A stretch of 64,000 bases of DNA from NCBI RefSeq assembly GCF_014852585.1, contig NZ_JACVBX010000002.1, forward strand, positions 124,001 to 188,000, in the 5' to 3' direction. The notes below the pieces were generated by a model, which saw nothing but the letters and a program-made list of their open reading frames with translations, was not told where the DNA came from and did no database searches. Positions 41,450 to 57,247 of the stretch are shown piece by piece. Numbering within the stretch: position 1 is the stretch's first letter; each line of letters begins with the position of its first letter. The position numbers and the translations under genes were made by a program. The stretch comes from Pseudomonas sp. PDM18. Its GTDB lineage: Bacteria; Pseudomonadota; Gammaproteobacteria; Pseudomonadales; Pseudomonadaceae.

Positions 41450-42199
41450 ATGATCCGCGAAGCCATGAGCCCAGCCGAATTCGAGCAGGCACTGCGCGCC
41501 AAGGGCGCCTGCTACCACATCTTCCACCCGTACCACGTGGCCATGTACGAGGGCCGCGCGACCCGCGAGCAGATCCAGGGCTGGGTGGCGAACCGCTTCT
41601 ACTACCAGTTGAACATCCCACTGAAGGACGCCGCGATCCTCGCCAATTGCCCGGACCGCGACGTGCGCCGCGAATGGCTGCAGCGCATCCTCGACCACGA
41701 CGGCGCGCCCGGCGAGCAGGGCGGCATCGAGGCCTGGCTGCGCCTGGCCGAATCCGTCGGGCTGGACCGCGAGCAGGTACTGTCCCAGGAGTTGGTACTG
41801 CCCGGCGTGCGCTTCGCGGTGGACGCCTACGTCAACTTTGCCCGCCGCGCCAGTTGGCAGGAAGCGGCCAGCAGCTCGCTGACCGAGCTGTTTGCCCCGC
41901 AGATCCACCAGTCGCGCCTGGACAGCTGGCCGCAGCATTACCCGTGGATCGACGCCAGCGGCTACGACTACTTCCGCAAGCGCCTGTCGCAGGCGCGCCG
42001 CGACGTCGAGCATGGCCTGCGTATCACCCTGGAGCACTACCGAACCCGTGAGGCCCAGGAGCGCATGCTGGAAATCCTGCAATTCAAGCTCGACGTGCTG
42101 TGGAGCATGCTCGACGCGATGAGCATGGCCTATGAACTGGAGCGCCCGCCGTACCACACGGTAACGGCCGAGCGCATGTGGCACAGGGGGTTACTGTGA
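41450..42199 (+). CDS. pqqC: PqqC, pyrroloquinoline-quinone synthase
   Basis: 249 residues from ATG 41450 behind GAAGGAG. The all-helical TenA-like fold is shown by [31 protein letters not shown] and [10 protein letters not shown]. PqqC performs the last step, the cofactorless ring closure and eight-electron oxidation of the intermediate by O2. Its stop overlaps the pqqD start by one base. Confidence 0.95.
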   Translation: MIREAMSPAEFEQALRAKGACYHIFHPYHVAMYEGRATREQIQGWVANRFYYQLNIPLKDAAILANCPDRDVRREWLQRILDHDGAPGEQGGIEAWLRLAESVGLDREQVLSQELVLPGVRFAVDAYVNFARRASWQEAASSSLTELFAPQIHQSRLDSWPQHYPWIDASGYDYFRKRLSQARRDVEHGLRITLEHYRTREAQERMLEILQFKLDVLWSMLDAMSMAYELERPPYHTVTAERMWHRGLL

Positions 42200-42477
42200 T
42201 GAGTCTGCCTTCGCTGGACAGCGTACCGGCGCTGCGCCGGGGGTTCCGCCTGCAATTCGAACCGGCCCAGGGCTGCCACGTGCTGCTCTATCCCGAGGGG
42301 ATGGTGAAGCTCAACGACAGTGCCGGGGCGATCCTCGGCCGTGTCGACGGGCAGGCCGACGTCGCCGGCATCATCGATGACCTGCGTGCCGATTTCCCCG
42401 GTGTGCCGGGCATCGACGAAGACATCCTGGCATTCCTCGAGGTGGCCCATGCGCAATTCTGGATCGAGCTGCGCTGA
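42199..42477 (+). CDS. pqqD: PqqD, PqqA-binding chaperone
   Basis: 92 residues from ATG 42199. It shows the RiPP recognition element fold: [22 protein letters not shown], quoted short as [16 protein letters not shown], followed by [15 protein letters not shown]. PqqD presents PqqA to the radical SAM enzyme PqqE. It overlaps both neighbours: one base with pqqC and 29 bases with pqqE, an arrangement that keeps the partners at equal level. Confidence 0.95.
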   Translation: MSLPSLDSVPALRRGFRLQFEPAQGCHVLLYPEGMVKLNDSAGAILGRVDGQADVAGIIDDLRADFPGVPGIDEDILAFLEVAHAQFWIELR

Positions 42478-43597
42478 GGCGCCGGTTGGCCCACCGCTCT
42501 GGTTGCTGGCCGAGCTGACCTATCGCTGCCCGCTGCAATGCCCGTACTGTTCCAACCCGCTGGATTTCGCCAAGGGCGGCGAGGAACTGAGCACCGCGCA
42601 ATGGATCGAGGTGTTCCGTCAGGCGCGGGAGATGGGCGCGGCGCAACTGGGGTTCTCTGGTGGCGAGCCGCTGGTGCGCCAGGACCTCGCCGAGCTGATC
42701 GCCGCGGCGCGCGGGCTGGGCTTCTACACCAACCTCATCACCTCTGGCATCGGGCTCAACGAGACGCGCCTGAAAGAGTTCGCCGATGCAGGTCTCGACC
42801 ATATCCAGATCAGCTTCCAGGCCGCTGACGAGGAGGTGAACAACCTGCTCGCCGGTTCGCGCAAGGCCTTCGCCCAGAAGCTCGCCATGGCTCGTGCGGT
42901 GAAGGCCCACGGCTACCCGATGGTGCTGAACTTCGTCACCCACCGGCACAACATCGACAGCATCGATCGCATCATCGAACTGTGCATCGAACTGGAGGCG
43001 GATTTCGTCGAACTCGCCACCTGCCAGTTCTATGGCTGGGCCGAGCTCAACCGTGCCGGCCTGCTGCCGACTCGCGAGCAGTTGCAGCGCGCCGAACGCA
43101 TCACTGCGCAGTACCGTGAGCGCCTGGCGGCCGAAGGCAACCCATGCAAGCTGATCTTCGTGGTGCCCGATTACTACGAGGAACGCCCCAAGGCCTGCAT
43201 GGGCGGTTGGGGCAGCGTGTTCCTCGACGTCACCCCGGACGGCACCGCGCTGCCGTGCCACAGTGCGCGGCAGCTGCCGGTGAAGTTCCCCAACGTGCGC
43301 GAGCACAGCCTGCAGCACATCTGGTACGAGTCGTTCGGCTTCAACCGCTTCCGCGGCGACGCGTGGATGCCCGAGCCGTGCCGCTCCTGCGATGAGAAGG
43401 AACGCGACTTCGGTGGCTGCCGCTGCCAGGCCTTCATGCTCACCGGCGATGCCGAGGCAACCGACCCGGTGTGCGCCAAGTCAGCCCAACACGGGATCAT
43501 CCTCGACGCCCGTCGCGAGGCGGAAACGGCCGCCGCGCCGCTCAGCGCGCTGACCCTGCGCAACGAGCGCGTTTCGAAACTTATCTGCAAGGCCTGA
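42449..43597 (+). CDS. pqqE: PqqE, radical SAM enzyme
   Basis: 382 residues from ATG 42449, inside the pqqD end. The radical SAM cluster motif C-x3-C-x2-C is [12 protein letters not shown]. The C-terminal SPASM domain is visible in [41 protein letters not shown] (short: [17 protein letters not shown]). It forms the C-C bond between Glu and Tyr of PqqA. Confidence 0.95.
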   Translation: MRNSGSSCAEAPVGPPLWLLAELTYRCPLQCPYCSNPLDFAKGGEELSTAQWIEVFRQAREMGAAQLGFSGGEPLVRQDLAELIAAARGLGFYTNLITSGIGLNETRLKEFADAGLDHIQISFQAADEEVNNLLAGSRKAFAQKLAMARAVKAHGYPMVLNFVTHRHNIDSIDRIIELCIELEADFVELATCQFYGWAELNRAGLLPTREQLQRAERITAQYRERLAAEGNPCKLIFVVPDYYEERPKACMGGWGSVFLDVTPDGTALPCHSARQLPVKFPNVREHSLQHIWYESFGFNRFRGDAWMPEPCRSCDEKERDFGGCRCQAFMLTGDAEATDPVCAKSAQHGIILDARREAETAAAPLSALTLRNERVSKLICKA

Positions 43598-43599
43598 GG

Positions 43600-45393
43600 A
43601 TGCAGCGCAACGACTGGAGCGCCGAGCGCGCGGTAGCCGCCGCGGGGGACTTTGCCGAGCTGCACGTGGCCCACGGCGGTCTGCTATGGGCCGCGTTCGA
43701 TCCCGCCAGCTCGCGCTGTCGGCTGTTCCTGAGCCGTGAAGGGCAGAGTGTCGAGCTGACCCCACCGGGCGCCTCGGTGCGCAGCCGCGTCTACGAATAC
43801 GGCGGTGGCTCCTGCTGCGCCACCGCCGACGGCGTGGCCTGGGTGGAAGAGGGCGACCAGCAGGTGCATTGGCTGCGCCTGGGCGGTGCGCCCCGGCCGA
43901 TCACCCACCGCGACGAGTGCCGCTACGGCGACCTGCATTACGTGGCGGCCTGGAACGCGTTGCTGGCGGTGGAGGAGGAAAACGGCAGTGGCGGGGCGGT
44001 CCACCGCATCGTCCGCCTGGACGCCGATGGCCGTCGTCGGATAATCGCCGCCGGTGCGGATTTCTATGCATCCCCGATCGCGGACAGCAGCGCCGAGCGC
44101 ATCGCTTGGGTGGAGTGGGATCGGCCGCACCAGCCCTGGACGCGAACCCGCCTGTGCGAGTCCTTCGCCGGGGAAGAGCGCTGCCTGGCGGGACAGGCTC
44201 GGCACGAATCCATCCAGCAACCGCGCTTCGCCGAGGACGGTCGGTTGCACTGGCTGAGCGACCGTGACGGCTACTGGCAGCTGTACCATGAAATCGTCGG
44301 TGCCTTGCCCTGTACTGCCACCGACCACGCCAGCGCGCCTTGGCAGCTGGGTGGGCGCACCTTCCTGCCGTTGCCGCGTGGCGAACTGCTGGCGACCCGC
44401 TATGAAGAGGGGCGCGGCGTGCTGGTGCTGTATGACGGGGATGGCGGCGAGCACCGGCTCGCTCTGGAGTACAGCCGTTTTCGCTCGCTGGCGGCTGACG
44501 AGCACCACTTTTATTGCATCGCCGCTGCGCCGGACCGCCTGCCGACGCTGCTGGCGATCCGCCGGGTAGACTACTCCACTCAGGTGCTGGCCGGTGGCGA
44601 AAGACCGTTGCCGGAGGTCGAACTGTCCCGTGGCGAAGCCTTCCACTATCCGGTGGGCGAGGACGAATGTGGCCACGGATTCTTCTATCCCCCCTACGCC
44701 TCGGACGGGGCTCCGCCGCTGGTGGTGTTCCTGCATGGCGGGCCGACCTCGGCCAGTTACCCGGTGTTCGACGGGCGCATCCAGTTCTGGACGCGCCGGG
44801 GCTTCGCCGTCGCCGATATCAACTATCGCGGCAGCAGTGGCTATGGCCGCGCCTACCGCGAGCGCCTGCACCTTGGCTGGGGGCAGGTAGAAGTGGAGGA
44901 CATCGGCGCGGCGCTGGACTTCCTGGGCAAGTCCGGGCGCATCGACCGCCAGCGGGTGTTCGTGCGCGGCGCCAGTGCTGGCGGCTACAGCGCGCTGATG
45001 GCATTGGCACGGTTGCCGGGCCTGCGCGGCGGCGCCAGCCTCTATGGTGTCAGCGACCCGCTGGCGTTGGCGCGGGTCACCCACAAGTTCGAGGCGGATT
45101 ATCTGGACTGGCTGATCGGCGATCCGCAACAGGACGCCGAGCGCTACCGCGAGCGCACGCCTGTGCAGCAGGCCGAACACATTCACGCGCCGGTGATTTT
45201 CTTCCAGGGCGAACTGGATGCGGTGGTGGTGCCGGCACAGACCGATGTCATGGTCGACAGCCTGCGCCAGCGCGGCGTGCCGGTTGAAGTGCACCGCTAC
45301 GCCGGGGAGCGCCACGGCTTCCGCCAGGCTGCCAACCTGGCCCACGCGCTTGAGGCCGAGTGGCGCTTCTATCAGGCACTTCTGGCGGACTGA
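43600..45393 (+). CDS. pqqH: S9-family peptidase PqqH
   Basis: 597 residues from ATG 43600, 2 bp after pqqE. An N-terminal beta-propeller is followed by an alpha/beta hydrolase domain with Ser in RGASAGGYSAL, Asp in GELDAVVVP and His in GERHGFRQ, the prolyl-oligopeptidase triad. There is no signal peptide. In P. aeruginosa pqqH occupies the same place. It may process the cross-linked peptide, a job done elsewhere by pqqF/pqqG, neither of which is in this window. That is inference. Confidence 0.85.
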   Translation: MQRNDWSAERAVAAAGDFAELHVAHGGLLWAAFDPASSRCRLFLSREGQSVELTPPGASVRSRVYEYGGGSCCATADGVAWVEEGDQQVHWLRLGGAPRPITHRDECRYGDLHYVAAWNALLAVEEENGSGGAVHRIVRLDADGRRRIIAAGADFYASPIADSSAERIAWVEWDRPHQPWTRTRLCESFAGEERCLAGQARHESIQQPRFAEDGRLHWLSDRDGYWQLYHEIVGALPCTATDHASAPWQLGGRTFLPLPRGELLATRYEEGRGVLVLYDGDGGEHRLALEYSRFRSLAADEHHFYCIAAAPDRLPTLLAIRRVDYSTQVLAGGERPLPEVELSRGEAFHYPVGEDECGHGFFYPPYASDGAPPLVVFLHGGPTSASYPVFDGRIQFWTRRGFAVADINYRGSSGYGRAYRERLHLGWGQVEVEDIGAALDFLGKSGRIDRQRVFVRGASAGGYSALMALARLPGLRGGASLYGVSDPLALARVTHKFEADYLDWLIGDPQQDAERYRERTPVQQAEHIHAPVIFFQGELDAVVVPAQTDVMVDSLRQRGVPVEVHRYAGERHGFRQAANLAHALEAEWRFYQALLAD

Positions 45394-45515
45394 TTTTTAT
45401 CAGAATTAGCTGTCAGAGCAGGCTGCCAGAACCGTCTGCCAAGGTCGCATTGCAATACCTGACGGATGCAGTAGGCTGCCGGAAATATCCCATAACAATA
45501 ACGACAGAGCCCCCG

Positions 45516-46679
45516 ATGTCCCACGAGCTCAGCCAGCTGCGCAAATTCGTCTCGCCAGAGATCATTTTCGGTGCCGGATGCCGGCACAATGTCGCCAATT
45601 ACGTGAAAACCTTCGGCGCCCGCAAGGTCCTGGTCGTGTCTGATCCCGGTGTAGTAGCCGCCGGCTGGGTTGCCGATATCGAGGCCAGCCTGGCCGCCCA
45701 GGACATTTCCTTCTGCCGTTACACCGATGTGTCGCCCAACCCGCGCGTGGAAGAAGTCATGCGCGGCGCCGACGTCTACCGCAGCGAAGGCTGCAACGTG
45801 ATAGTCGCGGTCGGCGGCGGCAGTCCGATGGACTGCGCCAAGGGCATTGGCATCGTCGCCGCCCACGGCCGCAATATCCTCGAGTTCGAGGGCGTGGACA
45901 CCCTGCGCGTGCCCAGTCCGCCGCTGATCCTGATCCCCACCACCGCCGGCACCTCGGCCGACGTCTCGCAGTTCGTGATCATCTCCAACCAGGACGAACG
46001 GATGAAGTTCTCCATCGTCAGCAAGGCGGTGGTTCCCGACGTGTCGCTGATCGACCCGGAAACCACCCTGACCATGGACCCGTTCCTTTCCGCCTGCACC
46101 GGCATCGACGCGCTGGTGCACGCCATCGAGGCCTTCGTTTCCACCGGCCACGGCCCTCTCACCGACCCTCACGCGCTGGAGGCCATGCGGCTGATCAACG
46201 GCAACCTGGTGCAGATGATCGCCAATCCGGCGGACATCGCCCTGCGCGAGAAGATCATGCTGGGCAGCATGCAGGCCGGGCTGGCCTTCTCCAACGCGAT
46301 CCTTGGCGCGGTGCATGCCATGTCCCACAGCCTGGGCGGCTACCTCGACCTGCCGCACGGGCTGTGCAACGCCGTGTTGGTGGAGCACGTGGTGGCCTTC
46401 AACTACAGCGCGGCACCCGAGCGCTTCAAGGTGATCGCCGAGACCTTCGGCATCGACTGCCGTGGCATGAACCATGCGCAGATCCGCCAGCGCCTGGTGG
46501 AACACCTGATTGCCCTGAAGAACGCCGTGGGCTTCCACGAAAGCCTCGGCTTGCATGGCGTGGGCAGTTCCGACATTCCATTCCTCTCGCGCCACGCGAT
46601 GCAGGACCCGTGCATCCTCACCAACCCTCGCGAGTCCAGCCAGCGCGACGTCGAGGTGGTATATGGCGAGGCCCTCTGA
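45516..46679 (+). CDS. ercA: Iron-containing alcohol dehydrogenase ErcA
   Basis: 387 residues from ATG 45516, in frame but without a strong ribosome site. NAD-binding GGGSPMDCAKG and the metal region D-x3-H in IDALVHAIEAF, with further His in AMSHSLGGYLDLPHGLCNAV, mark the family. In P. aeruginosa ErcA belongs to the network that controls ethanol oxidation and pqq genes, and it may act as a sensor through its catalytic turnover. It overlaps ercS by 17 bases. The 122-bp gap before it could hold its own promoter. Confidence 0.88.
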   Translation: MSHELSQLRKFVSPEIIFGAGCRHNVANYVKTFGARKVLVVSDPGVVAAGWVADIEASLAAQDISFCRYTDVSPNPRVEEVMRGADVYRSEGCNVIVAVGGGSPMDCAKGIGIVAAHGRNILEFEGVDTLRVPSPPLILIPTTAGTSADVSQFVIISNQDERMKFSIVSKAVVPDVSLIDPETTLTMDPFLSACTGIDALVHAIEAFVSTGHGPLTDPHALEAMRLINGNLVQMIANPADIALREKIMLGSMQAGLAFSNAILGAVHAMSHSLGGYLDLPHGLCNAVLVEHVVAFNYSAAPERFKVIAETFGIDCRGMNHAQIRQRLVEHLIALKNAVGFHESLGLHGVGSSDIPFLSRHAMQDPCILTNPRESSQRDVEVVYGEAL

Positions 46680-48357
46680 CGAGCAGCAGCAACAGGCCCT
46701 GGCCGGGCTGCTCGGGCTGGGCAGCCATTCCGCGCGCAAGAGCCACTACCCCGAGCTGGTGGCGCGTCTGGACGAGCTGGAAGCCGAGCGCAACCGCTAC
46801 AAATGGCTGTTCGAGCACGCCGTCCACGGCATCTTCCAGGCCAGCCTGAGCCAGGGCCTGCGCGCCGCGAATCCGGCGCTGGCGCGGATGCTCGGCTACG
46901 ACGATCCGCAACAGGTGTTGTGGAACCTGCAGGACATGGCCAGCCAGCTGTTCGTCGGCGGCGAGGCGGAGATGCGCCGCATCCGCGCGTTGCTGCGCGA
47001 GCGCGACGGCCTGTTCGGCTACGAGACGCGCCTGCGCCGCCGCGATGGCAGTCACGTCATCGTCCTCATGAACCTGCTGATCAAGCCTGATGAAGAAGGC
47101 CTGGTGGAAGGCTTCGTCGCCGACATCACCGAACGCGTTCAGGCCCAGCAGCGCCTGCAGAGCCTGAACGAAGAACTGGAGCAGCGCGTCGCCGAACGTA
47201 CCCGCGAGCTGGAAGGGTTGAACCAGCAACTGCGCGAGGCCCGCGACGCCGCCGAGGCCGCCAACAACAGCAAGGACAAGTACCTGGCGGCCGCCAGTCA
47301 CGACTTGCTGCAACCGCTGAATGCCGCGCGCCTGCTGGTTTCTACCCTGCGTGAGCGCAAGCTGCCGAATGCCGAGCAGGTGCTGGTGGAGCGCACGCAC
47401 CAGGCGCTGGAGGGCGCCGAGGACCTGCTCACCGACCTGCTGGAAATCGCTCGCCTGGACCAGAGCGCAATCCGCCCGGACCTGGAGGTGTACCCGCTGG
47501 ACGAACTGCTCGGCCCGCTGGTCTCGGAGTTCGACGAAGTGGCCCGCGCCGCCGGGCTTCGCCTGCGCTCACGGATTCCCTCACTGGCAGTGCGCACCGA
47601 TCACCGCCTGCTGTCACGCATCCTGCGCAACTTCCTCAGCAATGCCTGCCGCTACACCGAGCGCGGCAGCGTGATGCTTGGTGCGCGCCGGCGCGGCGAG
47701 AACGTCAGGCTGGAAGTCTGGGACACCGGGCGCGGGATTCCGGCGGACCAGCTGGAAGCCATCTTCCTCGAGTTCAACCAGCTCGACGCCGGCCGCGCGT
47801 CCAATCGCCGGGGCGTCGGGCTGGGGCTGGCGATCGTCGACCGCATCGCCGGAATCCTCGGTTGCCGGGTGCAGGTGCGCTCGGCGCCGGGGCGTGGTTC
47901 TGTGTTTTCCCTCGAGGTGCCGCTGGTGCGCGACCTGCCGCAGCAAGCGTTGGCGGAAAACGGCCCGCGCCCGGTGACCGGCGACCCGCTGCCGGGCCGG
48001 CGCCTGTTGGTGATCGACAACGAGGAAGCGATCCTTGCCAGCATGGCGGCGCTACTTGGGCAATGGGGCTGCGAGGTACTGGTGGCGACCAGCTATGAGG
48101 AAGCGCTGCAGGCGCTGGACGGCAAGGCGCCGGAGGTGATCCTGGCCGACTACCACCTCGACCTTGGTCGCACGGGTTGCGAGGCGGTTCGCGGGCTGCG
48201 CGAGTATTTCCGCCGCGAGCTGCCGGCGCTGATGATCACTGCCGACCGCAGCGACGACTGCCGTCGCGCCCTGCAGCGGCTGGGGATGCCGCTGCTGAAC
48301 AAACCGGTGAAGCCGGGCAAGCTGCGCGCGGCGCTGAGTGTGCTGCTGACCCATTGA
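46663..48357 (+). CDS. ercS: Hybrid sensor kinase ErcS
   Basis: 564 residues from ATG 46663, overlapping ercA. There is no membrane segment, so it is cytoplasmic. A PAS domain (about 40-160: RYKWLFEHAVHGIFQAS, EGFVADITERVQ) is followed by a short coiled coil, the HisKA box with ASHDLLQPLNAA (His about 212), and an ATPase domain (NFLSNACRYT, DTGRGIP, GVGLGLAIVDRI). A C-terminal receiver (about 446-560) has its Asp in ILADYHLD. The overlap with ercA says the two act together, ErcA activity probably being read by ErcS. Confidence 0.87.
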   Translation: MARPSDEQQQQALAGLLGLGSHSARKSHYPELVARLDELEAERNRYKWLFEHAVHGIFQASLSQGLRAANPALARMLGYDDPQQVLWNLQDMASQLFVGGEAEMRRIRALLRERDGLFGYETRLRRRDGSHVIVLMNLLIKPDEEGLVEGFVADITERVQAQQRLQSLNEELEQRVAERTRELEGLNQQLREARDAAEAANNSKDKYLAAASHDLLQPLNAARLLVSTLRERKLPNAEQVLVERTHQALEGAEDLLTDLLEIARLDQSAIRPDLEVYPLDELLGPLVSEFDEVARAAGLRLRSRIPSLAVRTDHRLLSRILRNFLSNACRYTERGSVMLGARRRGENVRLEVWDTGRGIPADQLEAIFLEFNQLDAGRASNRRGVGLGLAIVDRIAGILGCRVQVRSAPGRGSVFSLEVPLVRDLPQQALAENGPRPVTGDPLPGRRLLVIDNEEAILASMAALLGQWGCEVLVATSYEEALQALDGKAPEVILADYHLDLGRTGCEAVRGLREYFRRELPALMITADRSDDCRRALQRLGMPLLNKPVKPGKLRAALSVLLTH

Positions 48358-48367
48358 GGGGGAGCGG

Positions 48368-50893
<2,526 letters not shown>

Positions 50894-51076
50894 CGAGCAA
50901 ACCCTGCGACCGATCGGTCTTTTATGTCTTGTCGAACGTTGGAAAGGCGCGCCGACAGATAATTCCACTTTTCTCCGGCCCAGGCCGTGAAAAGTTCGAA
51001 CGTCCCACAAGAGTGGCTGTCAATTCGCCAGTCGGTGTGTAGCCTACAACGCTTGGCGGTATTATTTCTGCCGTTT

Positions 51077-51090
51077 TAAGAACGTTCTTA
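51077..51090. promoter_or_regulatory. 14-bp palindrome in the divergent kinase promoter region
   Basis: TAAGAACGTTCTTA is a perfect palindrome in an AT-rich part of the 290-bp gap 50894-51183. It lies 94 bp before the downstream kinase start. Half sites GAACGT also occur near 50935 and 51000. No gene is present in the gap. Confidence 0.5.
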
Positions 51091-51183
51091 CAATAACTTC
51101 AAATACTTACCTGGCTTCTGTCGCGATCTCCGTCATTCCGGCGGGGGGCCTCCAGGGAAGAAAGACCATCAGGGAATCCGTAG

Positions 51184-54660
<3,477 letters not shown>

Positions 54661-54661
54661 C

Positions 54662-55480
54662 ATGCCTGATCGCAGCCAGGACATCGAGCTGCGCCTCCTG
54701 ATCGAGGCGATCTACCTGAAGTACAGCTACGACTTCCGCGACTACTCCGGCACTTCGCTCAAGCGCCGCGTGCTGCATGCCACCAAGCTGTTCGAGTGCC
54801 GCAGCATCTCGGCCCTGCAGGAGCGAATCCTGCACGATCCGCACGCCTTCCATGAGCTGCTGCAGTACCTCACCATCTCGGTGAGCGAGCTGTTCCGCGA
54901 CCCCAGCTACTTCCTCGCGTTGCGCCAGGAAGTGGTGCCGGTTCTGCGCACCTATCCGTCGCTGCGCCTGTGGGTGGCTGGCTGCAGTACCGGCGAAGAA
55001 GTGCATTCGCTGGCCATCCTGTTGCATGAAGAAGGCCTGCTCGAACGCACGCTGATCTACGCTACCGACATCAATCCGCGCTCGCTGGAGCAGGCGCGGC
55101 GCGGCATCTATGCGGTGGACGACCTGGCCCAGGCCAGCGAGAACTACCGTGCCGCCGGCGGCAAGGGTTCGCTTTCGGACTACTACACGGCGGCCTACGA
55201 CGGGGCGCTGTTCGACAAGATGCTGCGCGCCAATGTGACCTTCGCCGACCACAGTCTGGCTACCGACAGCGTGTTCTCCGAGACGCACCTGATCTCCTGC
55301 CGCAACGTGCTCATCTACTTCAACCGCCAGCTGCAGAACCGTGCCATCGGTCTGTTTCACGAGTCGCTGTGCCACCGGGGCTTCCTTGGTCTGGGCAGCA
55401 AGGAAAGCCTGGACTTCACCGACTTCGCCTCGGAGTTCGAGGTGGTGAATCGCCGTGAACGAGTGTTCCGCAAACGATGA
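54662..55480 (+). CDS. CheR-type methyltransferase
   Basis: 272 residues from ATG 54662. The N-terminal helical domain (ELRLLIEAIYLKYSYDFRDY) is followed by the SAM-binding domain: LWVAGCSTGEEVHSLAILL, ATDINPRSLEQARRG, and SCRNVLIYFNRQLQ. Length fits single CheR proteins, which methylate glutamates of chemoreceptors. No chemoreceptor, CheA or CheW gene is present, so the target is uncertain; the coiled coil of the upstream kinase is one candidate. It overlaps the next gene by ATGA. Confidence 0.88.
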   Translation: MPDRSQDIELRLLIEAIYLKYSYDFRDYSGTSLKRRVLHATKLFECRSISALQERILHDPHAFHELLQYLTISVSELFRDPSYFLALRQEVVPVLRTYPSLRLWVAGCSTGEEVHSLAILLHEEGLLERTLIYATDINPRSLEQARRGIYAVDDLAQASENYRAAGGKGSLSDYYTAAYDGALFDKMLRANVTFADHSLATDSVFSETHLISCRNVLIYFNRQLQNRAIGLFHESLCHRGFLGLGSKESLDFTDFASEFEVVNRRERVFRKR

Positions 55481-56064
55481 GCGCGCAACGGAAGGTCCAG
55501 GCCGTGGTCATCGGCGCCTCCGCGGGCGGCGTGGACGCGCTGTTCCAGCTGTTCGGCGGATTGCCGGCGGACTTCGCTTTGCCCATGGTGGCGGTGCTGC
55601 ACCTGCCGGAAAACCACGAGAGCCAGTTGGTCGACCTGTTCGCCCGGCGCCTGGCGATCCCCGTGGAGGAGGCCCGCGACAAGGCGCCGGTGGAGGCGGG
55701 CAGGCTGTATTTCGCCGCTGCCGGTTACCACCTGTCCATCGAGCAGGAGCGCACCTTCGCCCTTAGCCGCGAGGCACCACGGAATTTCTCCCGGCCGTCG
55801 ATCGATATCCTTTTCGACTCGGCGTCCGACGCCTACCGCGAGGGGCTGGCGGGCATCCTGCTCACGGGCGCCAACCAGGACGGCGCCGAGGGGCTGGCGC
55901 GCATCCACCGCCGGGGCGGGCTGAGTATCGTCCAGGACCCGGCCGAAGCCGCCGTGTCCACCATGCCGGAGGCGGCTATTGCGCTGCACGCCCCGGACTA
56001 CATTCTTCCGCTGCGTGAGATTCACGCGCTCCTGACCCGAATGGGTACCCAACATGCTGCGTAA
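55477..56064 (+). CDS. CheB-type methylesterase without receiver domain
   Basis: 195 residues, only the catalytic domain of CheB; the usual N-terminal receiver of about 120 residues is missing. The active site is complete: Ser in IGASAGGVDAL, His in AVLHLPENHES and Asp in TGANQDGAEGL. So it should be active but cannot be switched by phosphorylation in cis. It overlaps cheR by 4 bases and the next kinase by 11 bases, which ties all four proteins into one module. Confidence 0.88.
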   Translation: MSAQRKVQAVVIGASAGGVDALFQLFGGLPADFALPMVAVLHLPENHESQLVDLFARRLAIPVEEARDKAPVEAGRLYFAAAGYHLSIEQERTFALSREAPRNFSRPSIDILFDSASDAYREGLAGILLTGANQDGAEGLARIHRRGGLSIVQDPAEAAVSTMPEAAIALHAPDYILPLREIHALLTRMGTQHAA

Positions 56065-57217
56065 CCAGGGAAGCAAACTGCTGATCGTCGACGACCTGCC
56101 GGAGAACCTGCTGGCGCTGGAGGCGTTGATCAAGGGCGAAGGGCGCGAGGTGTTCAAGGCGTCCTCGGCGGACGAGGCGCTGTCGCTACTGCTGGAGCAC
56201 GAATTCGCCCTGGCGCTGCTGGACGTGCAGATGCCGGGCATGGACGGTTTCGCCCTGGCCGAGCTGATGCGCGGCACCGAGCGCACCAGGAACATCCCCA
56301 TCGTCTTCGTGACAGCCGCCGGGCGCGAGCTGAACTATGCCTTCAAGGGCTACGAGAGCGGCGCGGTGGACTTCCTCTACAAGCCGCTGGACAACCACGC
56401 GGTGCGCAGCAAGGTGAATGTCTTCGTCGACCTCTACCGTCAGCGCAAGGTGTTGGAACAGGCGCGCGCCGAGCAGGACGCGCTGCTCGCCGAGCTGCGC
56501 GAGACCCAGGTCGAGTTGCAGCGCGCGGTGAAGATGCGCGACGACTTCATGTCCATCGTCTCCCACGAACTGCGCACGCCGCTCAATGGCCTGATGCTGG
56601 ATACCCAGTTGCGCCGGCTGCACCTGTCCAAGGGCAAGCTGGAACACTTCACTCAGGCCCGCCTGGGCGTGCTGTTCGAGCGCGACGAACGCCAGCTCAC
56701 CGGTTTGAATCGGTTGATCGAGGACATGCTCGACGTCTCGCGCATCCGCACCGGCAAGCTGTCGATCCGCCCGGAGCCGGCCAACCTGGCCGATATCGCC
56801 CGCCGCGTATTGAGCAACTTCGCCGTGCAGGCCCAGGCGGCTGGCTGCGAATTGAGCCTGGAGGCGCCCGAAGTGGTGGAGGGTGTGTGGGATGCCTATC
56901 GCCTGGAGCAGGTGATCAGCAACCTGGTCAGTAACGCCCTGCGTTACGGCCCCGGCCGGCCCGTGGAAGTCACCGTCGCGGTGGCGGATGGCCGCGCCAA
57001 ACTCTGCGTGCGCGACCATGGTGACGGCATCAGTGTTGAGGAGCAGCGGCGCATCTTCCAGCAGTTCGAGCGTGGGGCCGGCGCGGCTCGCGTCGCCGGA
57101 CTGGGCTTGGGCCTGTACATCTCCGAGCAGATCGTCCAGGCCCACGGCGGCAGTATCGAGGTGCGTAGCCAGCCGGGGCAAGGCGCGGCGTTCAGTCTTT
57201 ATCTGCCGCTGGACTGA
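56054..57217 (+). CDS. Receiver-histidine kinase protein
   Basis: 387 residues. An N-terminal receiver (about 7-125) has Asp57 in LLDVQMPGMDG. A coiled coil (about 130-165) leads to the HisKA box SIVSHELRTPLNG (His about 171) and an ATPase with NLVSNALRYGPG, DHGDGISV and GLGLGLYISEQ. There is no membrane segment. It may take phosphate from the large upstream kinase and pass it on, but no DNA-binding output regulator lies in the cluster. It overlaps cheB and ends the run. Confidence 0.87.
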   Translation: MLRNQGSKLLIVDDLPENLLALEALIKGEGREVFKASSADEALSLLLEHEFALALLDVQMPGMDGFALAELMRGTERTRNIPIVFVTAAGRELNYAFKGYESGAVDFLYKPLDNHAVRSKVNVFVDLYRQRKVLEQARAEQDALLAELRETQVELQRAVKMRDDFMSIVSHELRTPLNGLMLDTQLRRLHLSKGKLEHFTQARLGVLFERDERQLTGLNRLIEDMLDVSRIRTGKLSIRPEPANLADIARRVLSNFAVQAQAAGCELSLEAPEVVEGVWDAYRLEQVISNLVSNALRYGPGRPVEVTVAVADGRAKLCVRDHGDGISVEEQRRIFQQFERGAGAARVAGLGLGLYISEQIVQAHGGSIEVRSQPGQGAAFSLYLPLD

Positions 57218-57247
57218 CTCCTGCCGAGCGACTCCGGCAGAATCCGG

